Below, in pieces: positions 1-11,553 of a stretch of 64,000 bases of DNA (the stretch's first letter is position 1; every line of letters starts with the position of its first letter). The translations under genes were made by a program, and so were the position numbers. The notes under the pieces are model-generated. The model was not told the origin of the DNA and did not search any database. It worked only from the letters and a program-made list of their open reading frames with translations. Source of the stretch: Sinohyriopsis cumingii (Eukaryota > Mollusca > Bivalvia > Unionida > Unionidae); NCBI GenBank assembly GCA_028554795.2, contig CM068830.1, positions 47,072,227 to 47,136,226 of the forward strand, in the 5' to 3' direction.

Positions 1-223
1 TTGATCATGATGTGCTCGAACAAAATCTATACTTGAACTTTTTGAAAGCAGGCCATGAGCTGATCATTGGATAATTTATATTATTAACATCACCATACTA
101 ACTTCATAACACATGTAGGGTCATGTATGTTTTGCAACACAATTTCTAGTTATCTGCCGTCATTATTGTATAGATGTAAATTATAATATGCATACTTACT
201 ACACTTTCATTTGGAATATTCAG

Positions 224-353
224 GCCAGAGCAGAGGGTCAGTCTCCGGACCACATGTGAGGACCTGCTGTCCAAATCTCTCATTCTCCATGACTTTGATG
301 TCTTTGAACATGTTTTGACCACAACATTCTATCAAATAAGTATAAAAAAGTAA
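224..353 (+). CDS. possible terminal exon of an unidentified host gene
   Basis: A short open stretch follows a pyrimidine-poor but correctly placed AG acceptor (222-223) and stays open to a TAA at 351-353. The roughly 42 residues are rich in Leu, Asp and Phe and resemble no family I can name. No matching upstream exon is visible in the first 220 bases. It could equally be chance, so this is a weak call. Confidence 0.2.
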
Positions 354-916
354 CATTTATTACAAAGGTTCTTTTTTAGAAGGCTCCCATGTACAATGTT
401 ATCTAGATTATAGTTTCAGCATAAGTCTCTGTTATAATATTATGTTGAGGGTGTGCATTTTCGGCATCTTGTGGAAAACTGACAAATACTGGCTTGTGCA
501 GAATAACCAATTTTTATTATCACTAATCCATGTTATAGCAATACAGAGTTGTGACCCACTGTCAAGAAATTGCTACCTACCTTGAGTTGACTTCTCTGCT
601 TTTTCAAAAATACACTGACCAAGGATGTATTATTGAACACTGGAAACCTGAAAGTTAACAAAATGTAGCTATTATACATTCATACAGTAATTGATATATC
701 AAGCATCATCATATTCATTATCATCCTGGATTTTCTGCATTAACAAGATATTGGCATTATGCAAGTAATGTTGCCCCCCAGGTAATACCACTTTGTAAAA
801 GAATTATATTTTAGTGTATAATGCAATAAACAATAAAGATACTAATTCTGACTTACTGTTTCCATGTGAATGGATGGATTCTATCACAGTAACTTTCAAA
901 CTCTTACTAATCTCAC

Positions 917-3900
917 TTACTGTTTCAACTGGAATGGACGGATTTTATCACATCCACATGTGAATTCCTTTTCTTGGTAGTGTTTAAAACTGTGTCTGCC
1001 TATGCAGGCACAGTGTGCCCATCGACAGCACACAATACAAGCCACCCATCCCATGCTGTCATCTTCAGTGCAAACTCCAAAAGAGTCACAGATGCACATG
1101 TCCATTGCATCTTTTTCTTTTGGTGTGAATGGTATGGCTGGTACCAGGTGACTGAGCCTGAAATAGGAAATGGAATCAAGCATACATACACTACCATCTA
1201 CCGTATACATTATGTGTCATAAGAAAAATCGACATGATACAAATATGAACATTAATAATGTTCAATGACATACAGCAACACATTCATATGTCATTGAAGA
1301 TAGCCATTGTTTCAATGGAGTACAGTAGTTTTAAAGAAAAGTAGGTGCAGGCAGTTTCTCCACTATTCATGGTGGAACTGAAAAGGTATTATTAATAAAA
1401 GTACTAGAAATTGTATGGGCGTACGAATACCGAATATTCCCATCAACAGATGGCAACTCTACTGGTACTTTAAGCAGGATGATCTCTTCTCCAATGCCAA
1501 ATATTTCTTGGGGATAAATGTCTTCATTATAGTTTCTAACGGTGATCTTTTTCCAGAGTAACCCAGCCAAAGACATGAACTGTACCTGGGCTGTAAATAG
1601 AAATTATTTTGGGCATAAGCGATACAAAGTAAAACATGTTTATTACGTTTTTGTTTATTCAGGACCTAATGTTCATTGCATATCTTGTCATCAATATTTG
1701 CTATAATTTTACAAGGATTCATTACTTCATTACGCCTTCAGGTATGTTACTTCTATAATAACTATTTGTAAACAGTAGATCCATGAATGCAACAAGCTAT
1801 GTTTTGATCAAAGTAGACAGTTAGCCAAATAACTTAGGGTATGTTTTTGAACGTGTTTCTGGATTATATTTGATATGCCCCTCTTAAGACAGCTACTAAT
1901 GATCATGGTTTACCTTGCACAACATTAAAATCCTTACCCCTAAATCATATGAAAATTTTTATGTACACCAGCGTAGTCAAATATTATTAATTACCAGAGT
2001 CTGTGCCTTTGAGGGTTGCAAACAGTTCTTTTTCTATGGCTGTCTTTACCAGGTGTCGTGGCTGCTGCATCATGGTGGTATCATCGGAAATGTTAGCTGT
2101 TGTGGACCTATTGACCCATGCCACAGCATCATTCCAGTCCATGATTCCTTCCATCACCGGAATAATGCCAATAAAACTGTTATAGATACTACAATAGTAT
2201 TAGATAACATGATGATATGATTAGATACAATTAGAGATACTATAAAGAATGTGATAAACCGGGCTAATTGTGATAGTGGCCCAAAGTTTTTTCTTTTCAT
2301 TGATAATCCTATTTCAGACCTATAATAACTAGAAGGAAAACTGGTAAATAAAAACAAACACATCTTATCTTTTCAGATTAAAATGGCACATGCATTGTCA
2401 ACCTTAAGAGAATGCTACCTGGATTGTATGGAATTTATTAAGCCATAAACAGTTTATTAATACACATATTAACGTTTTCTATTATTTCACAAAATTTGAT
2501 AGTTTAAGTTTTTTGATGGCAAAATGAGATCAGAGAGTAGTTATTAGGATCACCTGATCAACCATTTTCTCGTGGTTAACAATGCCATAGATGGCAGCTG
2601 CAAGGCGAAGAAAAACTGTCTTCTTAGCGTGACCCCAAAGGACCAGAGAGTTGGAGTTAAACAGACAACTGGTATCATCCACAGATGTCTGGAACACTGT
2701 GTGTGATGACCGTATGTCCAGAGGAATGAACTGGATAAAGCTACTCAAAGTAAAAGATTAAATGCTTAATAATACACATTGGTAATTCAACACAAAGCAG
2801 ATCTGTCCTTAATACTAAATATAAATGTTAACACATGAGCAAAGTGACAGTGTATTAGAGTGTCAGTATTCGCAAGTGATGCTGTAAACTGTATGCATTC
2901 AACACATATAACAATGGGAAAAATATGTGAATAATGACTTACAATGGTTTCTTTGTCATTTATATTGGTGTCATTACAGTTTTATCACAAATCTGATATA
3001 TCTATGCTACAGTGAAGCATTCTTTGTATCACTTTGTAAGTTTTAAACAATACAAACCCATCACCATAGATTCCTAATTTCTTAGCACGGATAATGGGAA
3101 TGGGTTCCTCTGTTTGCAGGTCAGGCAGTCTCTCAACAATGTACCTTGCAGTAGAACTTAGTGCCTCCCATGATCCTGCATGAGAAATAGCATTCAAGCA
3201 GGACTGACATTCAGTTTCTTGAAAACCCTGTAATGATATTAATTCTCTTTTATTTTTTGGTTCATAAGGCAATATTAGCAGTGGGTCAAAAGTGCATAAT
3301 TCACTCAAATTTGAGAAGAAGAATGTCTGCTTTTGTGGCCATCTTGCTGTATGATATAGTCAATAATTATTGTCTTAAATCCAACACAAACAACCAAAAA
3401 CAAAAAACATGAAAAGTAAATCTATATAAATTATTTGCTAAAATTTCTGAATAACTTACTGACTCAATTAATTGCTGGACAAAGACCTTGAAGGTGACTG
3501 GAATATCACACCGATGGTCTTCTGTCCTACTGTCAAGTTCCTCTGATCCCACGTTTTCTAAGTCCTCTGACCTCGCATTATCATGTTCCGTTCTGAAAAT
3601 TTCACATACAAGAGATAACATTATAATAAAAGCAATACATACACATACAATCTCAATACAACTGATATCCATAATTTATATTGGTGTAGAATATGTTTTC
3701 AAACTTATCTGTATCAGACTCATTTACGTTAAGTTAAAAAAATGTTTGATGAATACAAACCCATTTTGGCAGCATCTACCAGCATGGCAGGCAGCCTGGC
3801 ACTGAGTCTTGTTCCGGAAACAGATGCAACGCCTGCTCTGGTATCCTACTCTGCAACTGCAAACATCTGCAGGGCATGCAGCTTTGGAGAAGCACATGGA

Positions 3901-4401
3901 AGCAGTCCTTAAGGAGATGACTTTCTCATCCTTCCAGCCATCCACACTTAGTTCAGGAATGGCTCCTTGGAATGGTAGAAGGGAATTGCCTCTGTATCTG
4001 CCTGCAAGCATTCCATATTTGCATCTAAGAAGAATGATAAGAAATATTTACTTTACTTTGCTATGATAGCTAGAAAAAGTCATAACTGATGGCAATCGGA
4101 TACAATTTCATGTTTTTAGCACAACAAGCAATCTATACCGAATACGAAAACTTGGATCCTTCTCTCCATGTTGGTTCACTACTATTCCAAGGATCCTTTT
4201 GCAGTCCGTCTTATGGCGATCAGACCTGGGAACTTTGATGGGCACCAATTCACCAACTTTGAAACGGACAACATCTGGTGCTGGGGCATTCATTCTTCTG
4301 GATGCCTCTTGAAGATATGCCTGATTAGCTAATACTCTTCTAGATCGGAGTCTTTCTGTTGTAGCCAGCTCCTCAGGCTTCCATATCCTGTGTGTGGCAT
4401 T
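917..4401 (-). CDS. multi-exon host gene, transposon-derived (KRBA2-like) with OTU-like and PHD-like parts
   Basis: Minus-strand exons with GT/AG borders can be drawn at 4139-4401, 3761-4024, 3460-3592, up to 3227, about 2553-2740, 1995-2176, up to 1590, and 917-1157. The first three joins keep the reading frame (codons split with two bases left over at 4139 and 3761), which is good evidence for real splicing. Exon 4139-4401 encodes a basic stretch beginning NATHR that resembles the region after the integrase core in KRBA2/SCAND3-type proteins. Exon 3761-4024 holds their Cys-rich tail (CSCRVG, RCICF, CQAACH). Exon 2553-2740 has an OTU/vertnin-like block (VDDTSCLFNS), with Thr-Ser where the catalytic Gly-Asn would be expected. 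The last exon carries a Cys/His pattern (CICDSFGVC, CCRWAHC, CGC) like a PHD finger and ends in TAA at 917-919. No integrase exon is seen upstream. Whether all exons belong to one transcript is inferred. Confidence 0.5.
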
Positions 4402-4500
4402 CTGACATATAATAAGAACAAGCATAAATCATTGAATATCATTTATAATGAATGCTAATGTCTTGAATCTTTAAAGCAATGAAAGAAGCAAGATTAAAAG

Positions 4501-4696
4501 TACATTAGTGTCTGTTTCTTAAGTAATCAGGAATCTTATGACTCTCTAGCTGTACCTAATTAATATCTAATATCATTCACGAAATCTGGTGTCTTTATAA
4601 TAAGAAATTGGTCTCAAAAAGGAGCAGGAGAACATGTACATCAGTTTTTGTTTCTTAAATAATCAGGAATCTTATGACTCTCTAGCTGTACCTATC
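4501..4696 (+). repeat. imperfect direct duplication
   Basis: A block of about 58 bases at 4501-4558 (containing AATCAGGAATCTTATGACTC) recurs at 4636-4696 with few changes. It lies just upstream of the first visible exon of the minus-strand gene. I see no coding or RNA signal in it. Confidence 0.7.
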
Positions 4697-4795
4697 ATTA
4701 CACCAGGGGAGATGTGAATGATATCCCCATTCCTTTCCATACACAGTTCGATAGAATGATGCTGTAAGCAGTTAGACTTTTAATGCTTGTACCAA

Positions 4796-5237
4796 CGATC
4801 TCAGAAGTAAAACAAGCCATATAGTATGGTCGCGTGCCTTTAAAGACGGAAATAGCAGAAGGAAATCGAGGGTCATGGGTGGAGCGAAGTATTTGGAAGT
4901 TCCGTACCTTCTCTCTTATATATTATGATAGAGAGGGTCCTATGTCAGAACGGGTCATCAGGGTAATCTAAGGTATTTTTGTCACTCTGTATGATTTTTT
5001 TACTTTAGATTATTATTATTTTTTAACATCAAGCTCGTGTCGAGCACCTGTGATTTAAGAGAGAAGGTATGGAACTTCCAAATACTTCGCTCCACCCATG
5101 ACCCTCGATTTCCTTCTGCTATTTCCGTCTTTAAAGGCACGCGACCATACTATATGGCTTGTTTTACTTCTGAGATATTTTTCTATCCATCAAGCCATCA
5201 TTGACTTTTCTGCGTTGTACCAAACTAAAGTTACTTT
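4796..5237. repeat. fold-back repeat, copies A (plus) and B (minus)
   Basis: The sequence from 4796 runs through CGAGGGTCATGGGTGGAGCG and ends near 5052 at GTCGAGCACCTGTG. From 5055 to 5237 the first part reappears in inverted orientation, so the two arms could pair with a loop of roughly 100 bases. A third copy is present at 6539-6832. No transposase reading frame is visible, so it behaves like a non-autonomous dispersed or fold-back repeat. Confidence 0.75.
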
Positions 5238-6160
5238 TTTTTTTTTTAAAAATATTTGTATAATTTAATATATGTTAGAATACACTAAAGTAAGAAACTG
5301 CATCCACCACTTTAGTCCAATCTTCTTACAAACCCAGGCCCTGGACTTGTTACTGATTGCAAATTTAACAGACAAATTGCACTCATCAATGCCAATCATG
5401 TTAGAGAAAACTTCCCCAACATCTGACATTTTCCTTGCTTTGTCAGTTGAGATGTTTGCAAGGTGTACAAACAAACAGCATTTACTCTTCTGTACTTTAC
5501 ATGTATACATATAGAGTAAACAATTTCTTGTTTGTTTTTCCACAATAACAATAAGAAACATTGCGACCTAGAAGCTATAAATTTATAGCCTGATAACATT
5601 ATATACAGTAGATGAGCAGTTTCAAATTTCTAGTTCATTTCTCAACTTCAGTTTCTAGAAGAATGTTAAAAAGCTCATTTTCTTCACTTGAATATTGCAG
5701 ATTCACTAATCAACAAGATGTTCCATCTCTCTCCTAACCTCCATGTTTAGTGCTTCCAGTTCTTTTTTCTTCATATCAAAAAGTTTGTTTATGATGTTCG
5801 TTTGTCTTTCAATCTCCAGCCTGATGAATCCTCAACTGTCAGTGATTCTACTGGCCTGCCATTTAGCTTGAGGAATGGACATTTCGGGGAATGTTTCTTG
5901 TGCTCAGTCCAAGGATATCATCAGGTTCCCATCCATCTAACTCTTTAAAGCACAGAAAGCAGCATATACCATCAGGCTCTTGCTCTGTCGGGATGTGGAA
6001 AAAACCAGCTTTGGCCATCCTATCTGGGTTACAATTACATGTTTGATCAATGGGCCAGTTTTCAAATGTTTTTTGTCTCTTGCTTTCGAAGTGCATGTGA
6101 AATGCCTGTTCACTGTAGAAGCGTGACAATTCTTCCATATTCGTCAGTTTTCAAATTTCG
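5235..6160 (-). pseudogene. processed survivin-like (BIRC5) retropseudogene
   Basis: On the minus strand an ATG at 6136-6138 opens a survivin-type BIR domain: RQKTFENWP, then CNCNPDRMAKAGFF, then CFLCFKELDGWEPDD. Directly after this the frame shifts by one base (about 5914); the expected histidine/cysteine half of the BIR (EHKKHSPKCPF) is in the next frame. A second shift near 5825 leads into the survivin-type C-terminal helix (MKKKELEALNMEVRREMEH), ending at a TAG at 5706-5708. Survivin genes normally have introns; none is present here. A 3' untranslated stretch follows and ends in a run of 13 A (minus strand, 5235-5247). This is a retrocopied mRNA inserted into a host repeat and later broken. 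The parent gene would inhibit apoptosis and act in the chromosomal passenger complex. Confidence 0.82.
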
Positions 6161-6535
6161 CAGTGCGATTTTCGCGAAGTTTTCCTTTGTGGACACTTCC
6201 GTGCTCCTATGATAATAAGAATAACCTTATGAGCCAATCATATTTCGGCGTTGACGTTAGTGCCGCCTATTTTGAAAATAGAGATGCATGTATACGATGT
6301 GTTGTGCAGTGAAGAAGACAGTGTATAATACTTGCATGGAACAGGATTCCTAAAGTTGAATCGAGTTAATGGTAAGTAAAAAACTTACTTTTGCATCTAC
6401 CGCTGTTCTGTAATTCAAGAAGGGATGCACCATAGAGTTGAAAACATTGTCCATATCGCTCTTGTCACCGGATTTCAGATGAGCACGGAAGTGTCCACAA
6501 AGGAAAACTTCGCGAAAATCGCACGTTCCGGAGCC
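6150..6535. repeat. inverted repeat flanking the 5' side of the survivin copy
   Basis: About 58 bases at 6150-6212 (read on the minus strand through GTGTCCACAAAGGAAAACTT) recur in plus orientation at 6478-6535. The plus arm runs directly into repeat copy C, whereas the minus arm is interrupted by the survivin retrocopy before continuing at 5234. The retrocopy therefore landed in one arm of a pre-existing inverted pair. Confidence 0.7.
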
Positions 6536-6538
6536 CGT

Positions 6539-6832
6539 AACTTCAGTTTGGTACAACGCAGAAAAGTCAATGATGGCTTGATGGATAGAAAAATATCTCA
6601 GAAGTAAAACAAGTCATATAATATAGTCGTGAAAGACGGAAATAGCAGCAGGAAATCGAGGGTCATGGGTGGAGCGAAGTATTTGGAAGTTCCGCACCTT
6701 CTCTCATATATTATGATAGAGAGGGTCCTATGTCAAAACGGATCATCGGGGTAATCTAAGGTATTTTTGTCACTCTGCATGATTTTTTTCCTTAACATCA
6801 AGCTCGCGTCGAGCACCTGTGTGGGCAGGCAA
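6539..6832 (+). repeat. dispersed repeat, copy C
   Basis: This block matches copies A and B at 4796-5237, including GGTCATGGGTGGAGCGAAGT and the end at GTCGAGCACCTGTG (about 6832). It adds about 80 bases upstream that copy A lacks. From 6833 to about 7613 I see no gene, RNA or clear repeat. Confidence 0.7.
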
Positions 6833-7626
6833 TTTCCATTGTAAGAGTACTAGAGTCCCACGCCAGTGGCTACAACCCACTTATCCCTTTAGCAAGCTTC
6901 GATCGTCTCAAAGAATTACCTATTTTTTATTCTAGCTTACTGGCTTCAAATGTTATAACAGTGTGGCCGTTTAAATGCAAACCCAAACGTTATTTCCACT
7001 CGTCCCAGACTTGGGTTATCCTTCCGTACGCGTGTCCATGTTGACAAGGGAAGTGACTCTGTTGTCATTATTGTATAATTGTAACTAACCAAATATATCT
7101 CTGCCAACTTGGTTCTATTTCTTTCAACAGTATTTTTTCAAGAAAATATTTTCATGTGTCATTTGTAACAATATAATTTATATGTAAATTCGGTAGAAAG
7201 CTGGAAGCTTGCTGAAAACTGTCTCCCCTATTACAGATAAATTTTACCATTCTACCGATTTAAATGAAATAAATCATAACTAAATTTAAAAGTATACTTG
7301 GTCTTTTATAATACATGTAATCGTTTCAAAGATCCTGTAATGGTAAAATAAACTGGAATATATTTGTGTTGTTCTGACCTGTGTGTTAACTTAAAAATCG
7401 TCTTTATAATTGTATGAATGTTTGCACTGCCATAAATATTTACATTTTTATTTCATCATAATTACTTGGATTGTCGGATAATAATGTCTTAATTTTAAGT
7501 CGGATCAGTAATGTGAACAGAACACCATGTCAAAAAGTTGTATAATTTTTACATTCTAATAGAAAGCGTTTAGCTGTTTCTGGTTGTTCGAACGCGCAGT
7601 ACCTATTGTCAGTCACGTGCTTTTGG

Positions 7627-7874
7627 TAATTGTTGTTGTGGGGTTTAACGCCATTTTTCAGCACACGATAGGCTATACATGGCGGCCAGCATTAATGGTG
7701 GAGGAAGAACCCAGGAAAACCCCGGGAAGAACCACCGACCCACGAGAAGCTACTGGCAAGCTTTCTCACATACCCACATTAGCCGAATCCTAGACTCGAA
7801 CTCACGCAGACAGAGGTGAGATGGCAGTGATCCGTAACGGAGAGCGCTTTAGACCACTCGGCCACTCGGGGCCC
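7627..7874 (-). mobile_element. tRNA-derived SINE with 13-bp target duplications
   Basis: Read on the minus strand, the unit starts with a tRNA-like head (A box GAGTGGTCTAAAGCGC, B box GAGTTCGAGTC), continues through a conserved body (TTCTTCCTCCACCATTA, then GCTGAAAAATGGCGTTAAAC) and ends in a short CAACAACAA-type tail. It is flanked by perfect direct repeats CACGTGCTTTTGG at 7614-7626 and 7875-7887, the mark of target-primed reverse transcription. The head resembles a Leu/Ser-type tRNA but is not a functional tRNA gene. A second member lies at 60742-60995. Confidence 0.9.
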
Positions 7875-7949
7875 CACGTGCTTTTGGAATAGATCATTAT
7901 ATAAGATAGTGCATATAGTTCTCAATCGCGGTCCTACTAAATACTTCTG

Positions 7950-8075
7950 AACCTGACAAAGCCACACAAAGCCTAACAAAGCCCGACAAAGCCTGACAAA
8001 GCCAGACAAAGCCACACAAAGCTCAAAGCCTCACAAAGCCACACAAAGCCTCACTAAGCCATGCAAAGTCAAATT
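7950..8075 (+). repeat. minisatellite, ACAAAGCC unit
   Basis: About a dozen imperfect copies of a 10-bp unit (ACAAAGCCTG and variants) are arranged head to tail. Single degenerate units recur near 8365, 8665 and 9100. Confidence 0.85.
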
Positions 8076-8690
8076 AAAAATGTGTATTTATATTGTTAAA
8101 GATATTGACGAATAAATAAACCAAACCGAAAGACTAGTTTTCAACATAATTATGCCAAAATAATTACAGAAAACAGAGTTCAAATTCGAACAATTATTAA
8201 GTATTGATAAAGTCTTGATACAATTATATTTGAAATGATTGTTATTATTTTATAAATAGTTCTTTCCACTGATTATGGACAGAAATTGCAATTTCCAACA
8301 TATGCTATTACGAGTTATCAATTTTTATCTCTACTTTTGTCTATATTCAACACAACATAACAAAGGTACACAAAGCCAGAAAAAGTCATATTAGGAAGGT
8401 GTATTTATGTTGCATATCAGATTGATGAATAAATCAACCAAACCAAACCAAAAGACGAGGGTTATACACGTACCCCATTAATAGAATTGGGAGATTAATT
8501 AATTTGGATAATATCAAAGTCAGACAAAATCATATTTGAAATGTTTTGTATTTTTATAAGTTTCTTGGATAAACTATGAAAATAAAATGCAGTATCTTTA
8601 AGTACGTATTATTGAATTATCAAACATTTTTTTGCAAACTCAACAAGTGTGTCGATGACTGACAAAGCATAACAAAGGCACACAAATCCT
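8070..8690 (+). repeat. degenerate ~310-bp tandem duplication
   Basis: The order of short landmarks in 8070-8370 (a GTGTATTTAT block, ATAAACCAAACCGAAAGAC, then ATATTTGAAATG) is repeated in 8385-8690 with about a quarter of bases changed. Each copy ends in ACAAAG-type units. No coding potential is seen. Confidence 0.5.
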
Positions 8691-8707
8691 GACAAAATCG
8701 TAACTAA

Positions 8708-8710
<3 letters not shown>

Positions 8711-8752
<42 letters not shown>

Positions 8753-8886
8753 GCTTTGGGCGGTTTGACTTCTTATCATTTACCATCCTCCTTCAAGGAT
8801 CCAGAGACATTGTGGTAGTTCACAAGCGAAAATCCTCTATTCTCACGTTTTAATGGATTTTCGCCCTTATCTTGATACGATGGTCA

Positions 8887-8975
<89 letters not shown>

Positions 8976-9026
8976 GAGAGAAAGACAGAAAGGGACAGAC
9001 AGACACAGAGAGACAGAGAGAGGTCT
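8711..9026. repeat. (CT)n and (GA)n microsatellites
   Basis: A (CT)n tract at 8711-8750 and a (GA)n tract at 8893-9026 are separated by about 140 bases. Together they could form a long hairpin. The apparent open frame over the second tract is a product of the repeat. The 9030-9707 stretch holds nothing certain; a weak minus-strand exon-like segment lies around 9450-9553. Confidence 0.9.
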
Positions 9027-9707
9027 TTAGACATTTTAAAACTGATTAAATAAAAAATATATTTTAGAACCATATAATCGGTTTGAGATATAACATCAAC
9101 ATCAACAAAGCCTTAATACATTATATATGTGTGCCCGTTACCAAGATATTTAACTTACTGTGTCGACGGGCAATTGCAACTCTGTATCATTGATTATATA
9201 AACGCTTTAGATAGGTCACAAGGGAAGTGTACACATACGTTATGACGAATGATATTCTTGTTGGTTTCTTGGTGCAATTTAAAAAAATTCAATGATTTTT
9301 TTTATACAGCCCAATTTATTTTTCTCTCTTGAGACCGTGATCGTCTTTTTAGATCAAATATTTTCTTTTCTTATTCTCAAGATAAATATTTTTTCCCTCC
9401 AAATAATATTAATGATATAATATTTGGTTTTGGTATACCCACTTACAAAAGTTTTCGCGGTTACCAGCTGTAATTATTTTATCGCGTTGTTTCTTTGCCT
9501 GTCGGCAGTGTCTCGCCCAATAAGCTTCGTCCCCAAGACGTATCGGTCCTACTAAACACAACATAGACGTGCAAAGACATATATAACTATTGTGTGTTAT
9601 GTTAAATATTAAATCATTTATTTTCTCAAACATTTTCTTATTATTATTTGTACAATATTGTAGCATTCTAAAAGTATTTAATTACGGTGAGTGTAATTTA
9701 TGCAAAT

Positions 9708-9713
9708 ATCGTC
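9708..9713 (+). repeat. left 6-bp target site duplication (ATCGTC)
   Basis: ATCGTC directly precedes the element terminus AGTAGTGAATA and is repeated directly after the other terminus at 41734-41739. Six-base duplications are the known signature of Polinton integration. Confidence 0.92.
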
Positions 9714-9727
9714 AGTAGTGAATAGGG

Positions 9728-10010
9728 GCACCCTAGCGTCAATGGGAATTAGCATTAAAAACACCCCTGAGCAACTCTAGCGTCAAGGGAAATTTAACAT
9801 GGAGAAAAATCGTGGGCAACTCTAGCGTCAAGGGGAATATAACATGGAGAAAAATCGTGGGCAACTCTAGCGTCAAGGGGAATTGAACATGGGGGAATAA
9901 AGTGTGGGTCTATCTAGGGACTAGGGGAATTTAACATATGGAAACTGAACATGGTGGGTCTGTATAGCGTCAAGGGGAATTGAACATGGTGGGATTGTCT
10001 AGGGACAATG
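9728..10010 (+). repeat. terminal minisatellite of the outer element
   Basis: Roughly six imperfect copies of a 45-50 bp unit built around TCTAGCGTCAAGGGGAATT and AACATGGAGAAAAATCGTGG follow the terminus. The mirror copy is at about 41435-41720. Related units with GGGAC in place of GCGTC occur at the inner termini. Confidence 0.9.
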
Positions 10011-10553
10011 ATGGTAGAGGGTCAAACACAACAGAGACAGAAACATACATACACTAGTACAAGCGTGAGATTTATATATAAAGCATTACCAAGACCTGAA
10101 ATCTTGCTGGGGTGTTCAAAAATTTGCATAATTGTAATAATGCTATAAATAGCTATAATCAAGGAAATGCTCAACGACAAAATGGATGTGACTAAAAGTA
10201 ACGCTAAAATGACGAAATTGTCCCAGAATTTAAAGGAAAATAAACATATCCCCGAAAATTAAGTTACAATGGTTTAGACTAAAATGGATAAAATTAGTAA
10301 CTACTTACAATATCAACTTCTGTGACGATCGTGGATAAATACCTATGTATCTATAATCAGCTGAAATTCCTATGAAATCCCACTATCTATTTATAGCTCC
10401 AACTTGTGGGTTATTCCTTTGGAAAATCCCACTATCTTTTTATAGCCTCAGCTTGAGTGACGTTCCTGTTTATGAACTCTAGTATATATGTATAGCTACA
10501 AAATGTGGAAATCCCCAAGTCGATATTTATAGTTTCAAAATTTCCAGCGTCAG

Positions 10554-10561
10554 TGACGTCA
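10554..10561. promoter_or_regulatory. CRE-like palindrome TGACGTCA in left arm
   Basis: A perfect TGACGTCA site, the consensus for CREB/ATF bZIP factors, occurs in the outer arm. Its mirror is at 40887-40894. The inner element has one at 16533-16540 beside a TATA box and the decayed element has TGACGTCA near 51080, so the site recurs in three related termini. Function is inferred. Confidence 0.5.
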
Positions 10562-10686
10562 CTGTAGTGAACACTAGGGGATAAATGGCAACAGTGTTGC
10601 AAGTGGCTGACCTGAATACGCGCTACTGTAGGTAGGTAGGTAGAGTGTATCTGATAGGGATAAAGTGAGTTTTATAGGGACAAAAA

Positions 10687-10693
10687 GAGACCA

Positions 10694-10743
<50 letters not shown>

Positions 10744-10990
10744 GGAAGAGGAAAAAACAAACCCCAAATATACTATCAACACAGAAGGGAGATAATACAA
10801 ACCCCAAATAAACTATCCACACAAACGTACGCGAACGCATACAAACCCCAAATAAACTATCCACACAAACGTACGCGAACGCATACAAACCCCAAATATA
10901 CTATCCACACTCGGGAGGAAGAAGAAAAAAACAACTAAATATACGATCTACACAACGTACGCGAACACACACACACACACACACACACGC
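10687..10990. repeat. (CA)n tracts and CGCGAACGCATACAAACC repeats
   Basis: Two CA microsatellites (about 10694-10740 and 10965-10990) lie among repeated blocks combining ATACAAACCCCAAATA, ACTATCCACAC and ACGTACGCGAACGC. The inverted copy is at about 40490-40755. The decayed element has the same family at 50280-50800, so this GT/CA and CGTACG-rich tract is a normal part of these elements' ends. Confidence 0.85.
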
Positions 10991-11553
10991 ACACCACAGA
11001 GGGAAGAAGAAAACCATTATACACTATCCACACGGAGTGAAGAAATAACCCTTTATATATACTATCAACAGAGAGTGAAGAAAATAACCCATTATATTCC
11101 ATTAACACAGAGTGAAGAAGAAAAAGTGTTTTAAAGCACCTAAGCCCTCACCTGCAATGACCAACTCTGCCAAACACCTACACCCCACCCACCCCACTCC
11201 CAACACTACAAAACCCATTTAACCCGTTATTTTATGGCATCAGTGTGTGATTTAGGAAACATCAAGACACAAAATGATGGATGAATAGACTGACTATTAT
11301 TTACGGACTTGCATGCCTAAAGAGCGCGCGTGAAGGAAAACATCCTTCCATTTCAATTCTAACTAAAACATGATCCAGAGGGATAGAGAGAGGTGAAAGA
11401 GCACAATTTCATAAAGTGTGAGTAAAAACAAAACACGCCATCCTTATTATACAATGTCAAGACCAAGAGACACTTACGTTTTCTTTCTGGTCTATTCTCT
11501 TTTAGAAGGTAGTATGAAATTTCACATCAGGGCCAACGCATCGGCTCACATTG

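Noticed and set aside
7950-8075. CRISPR-like array
   Set aside because: The units are contiguous 10-bp repeats without unique spacers; it is a minisatellite, and the DNA is eukaryotic.
8867-9073. Open frame over the (GA)n tract on the minus strand
   Set aside because: It consists almost entirely of Ser/Leu from the dinucleotide repeat; no promoter, start context or homology.
10574-10888. Val/Cys-rich frames in the GT/CA tracts (also 40376-40874 and 50265-50819)
   Set aside because: They are products of (GT)n and of the CGCGTACG-type repeats, occur in several frames at once and are not conserved as proteins.
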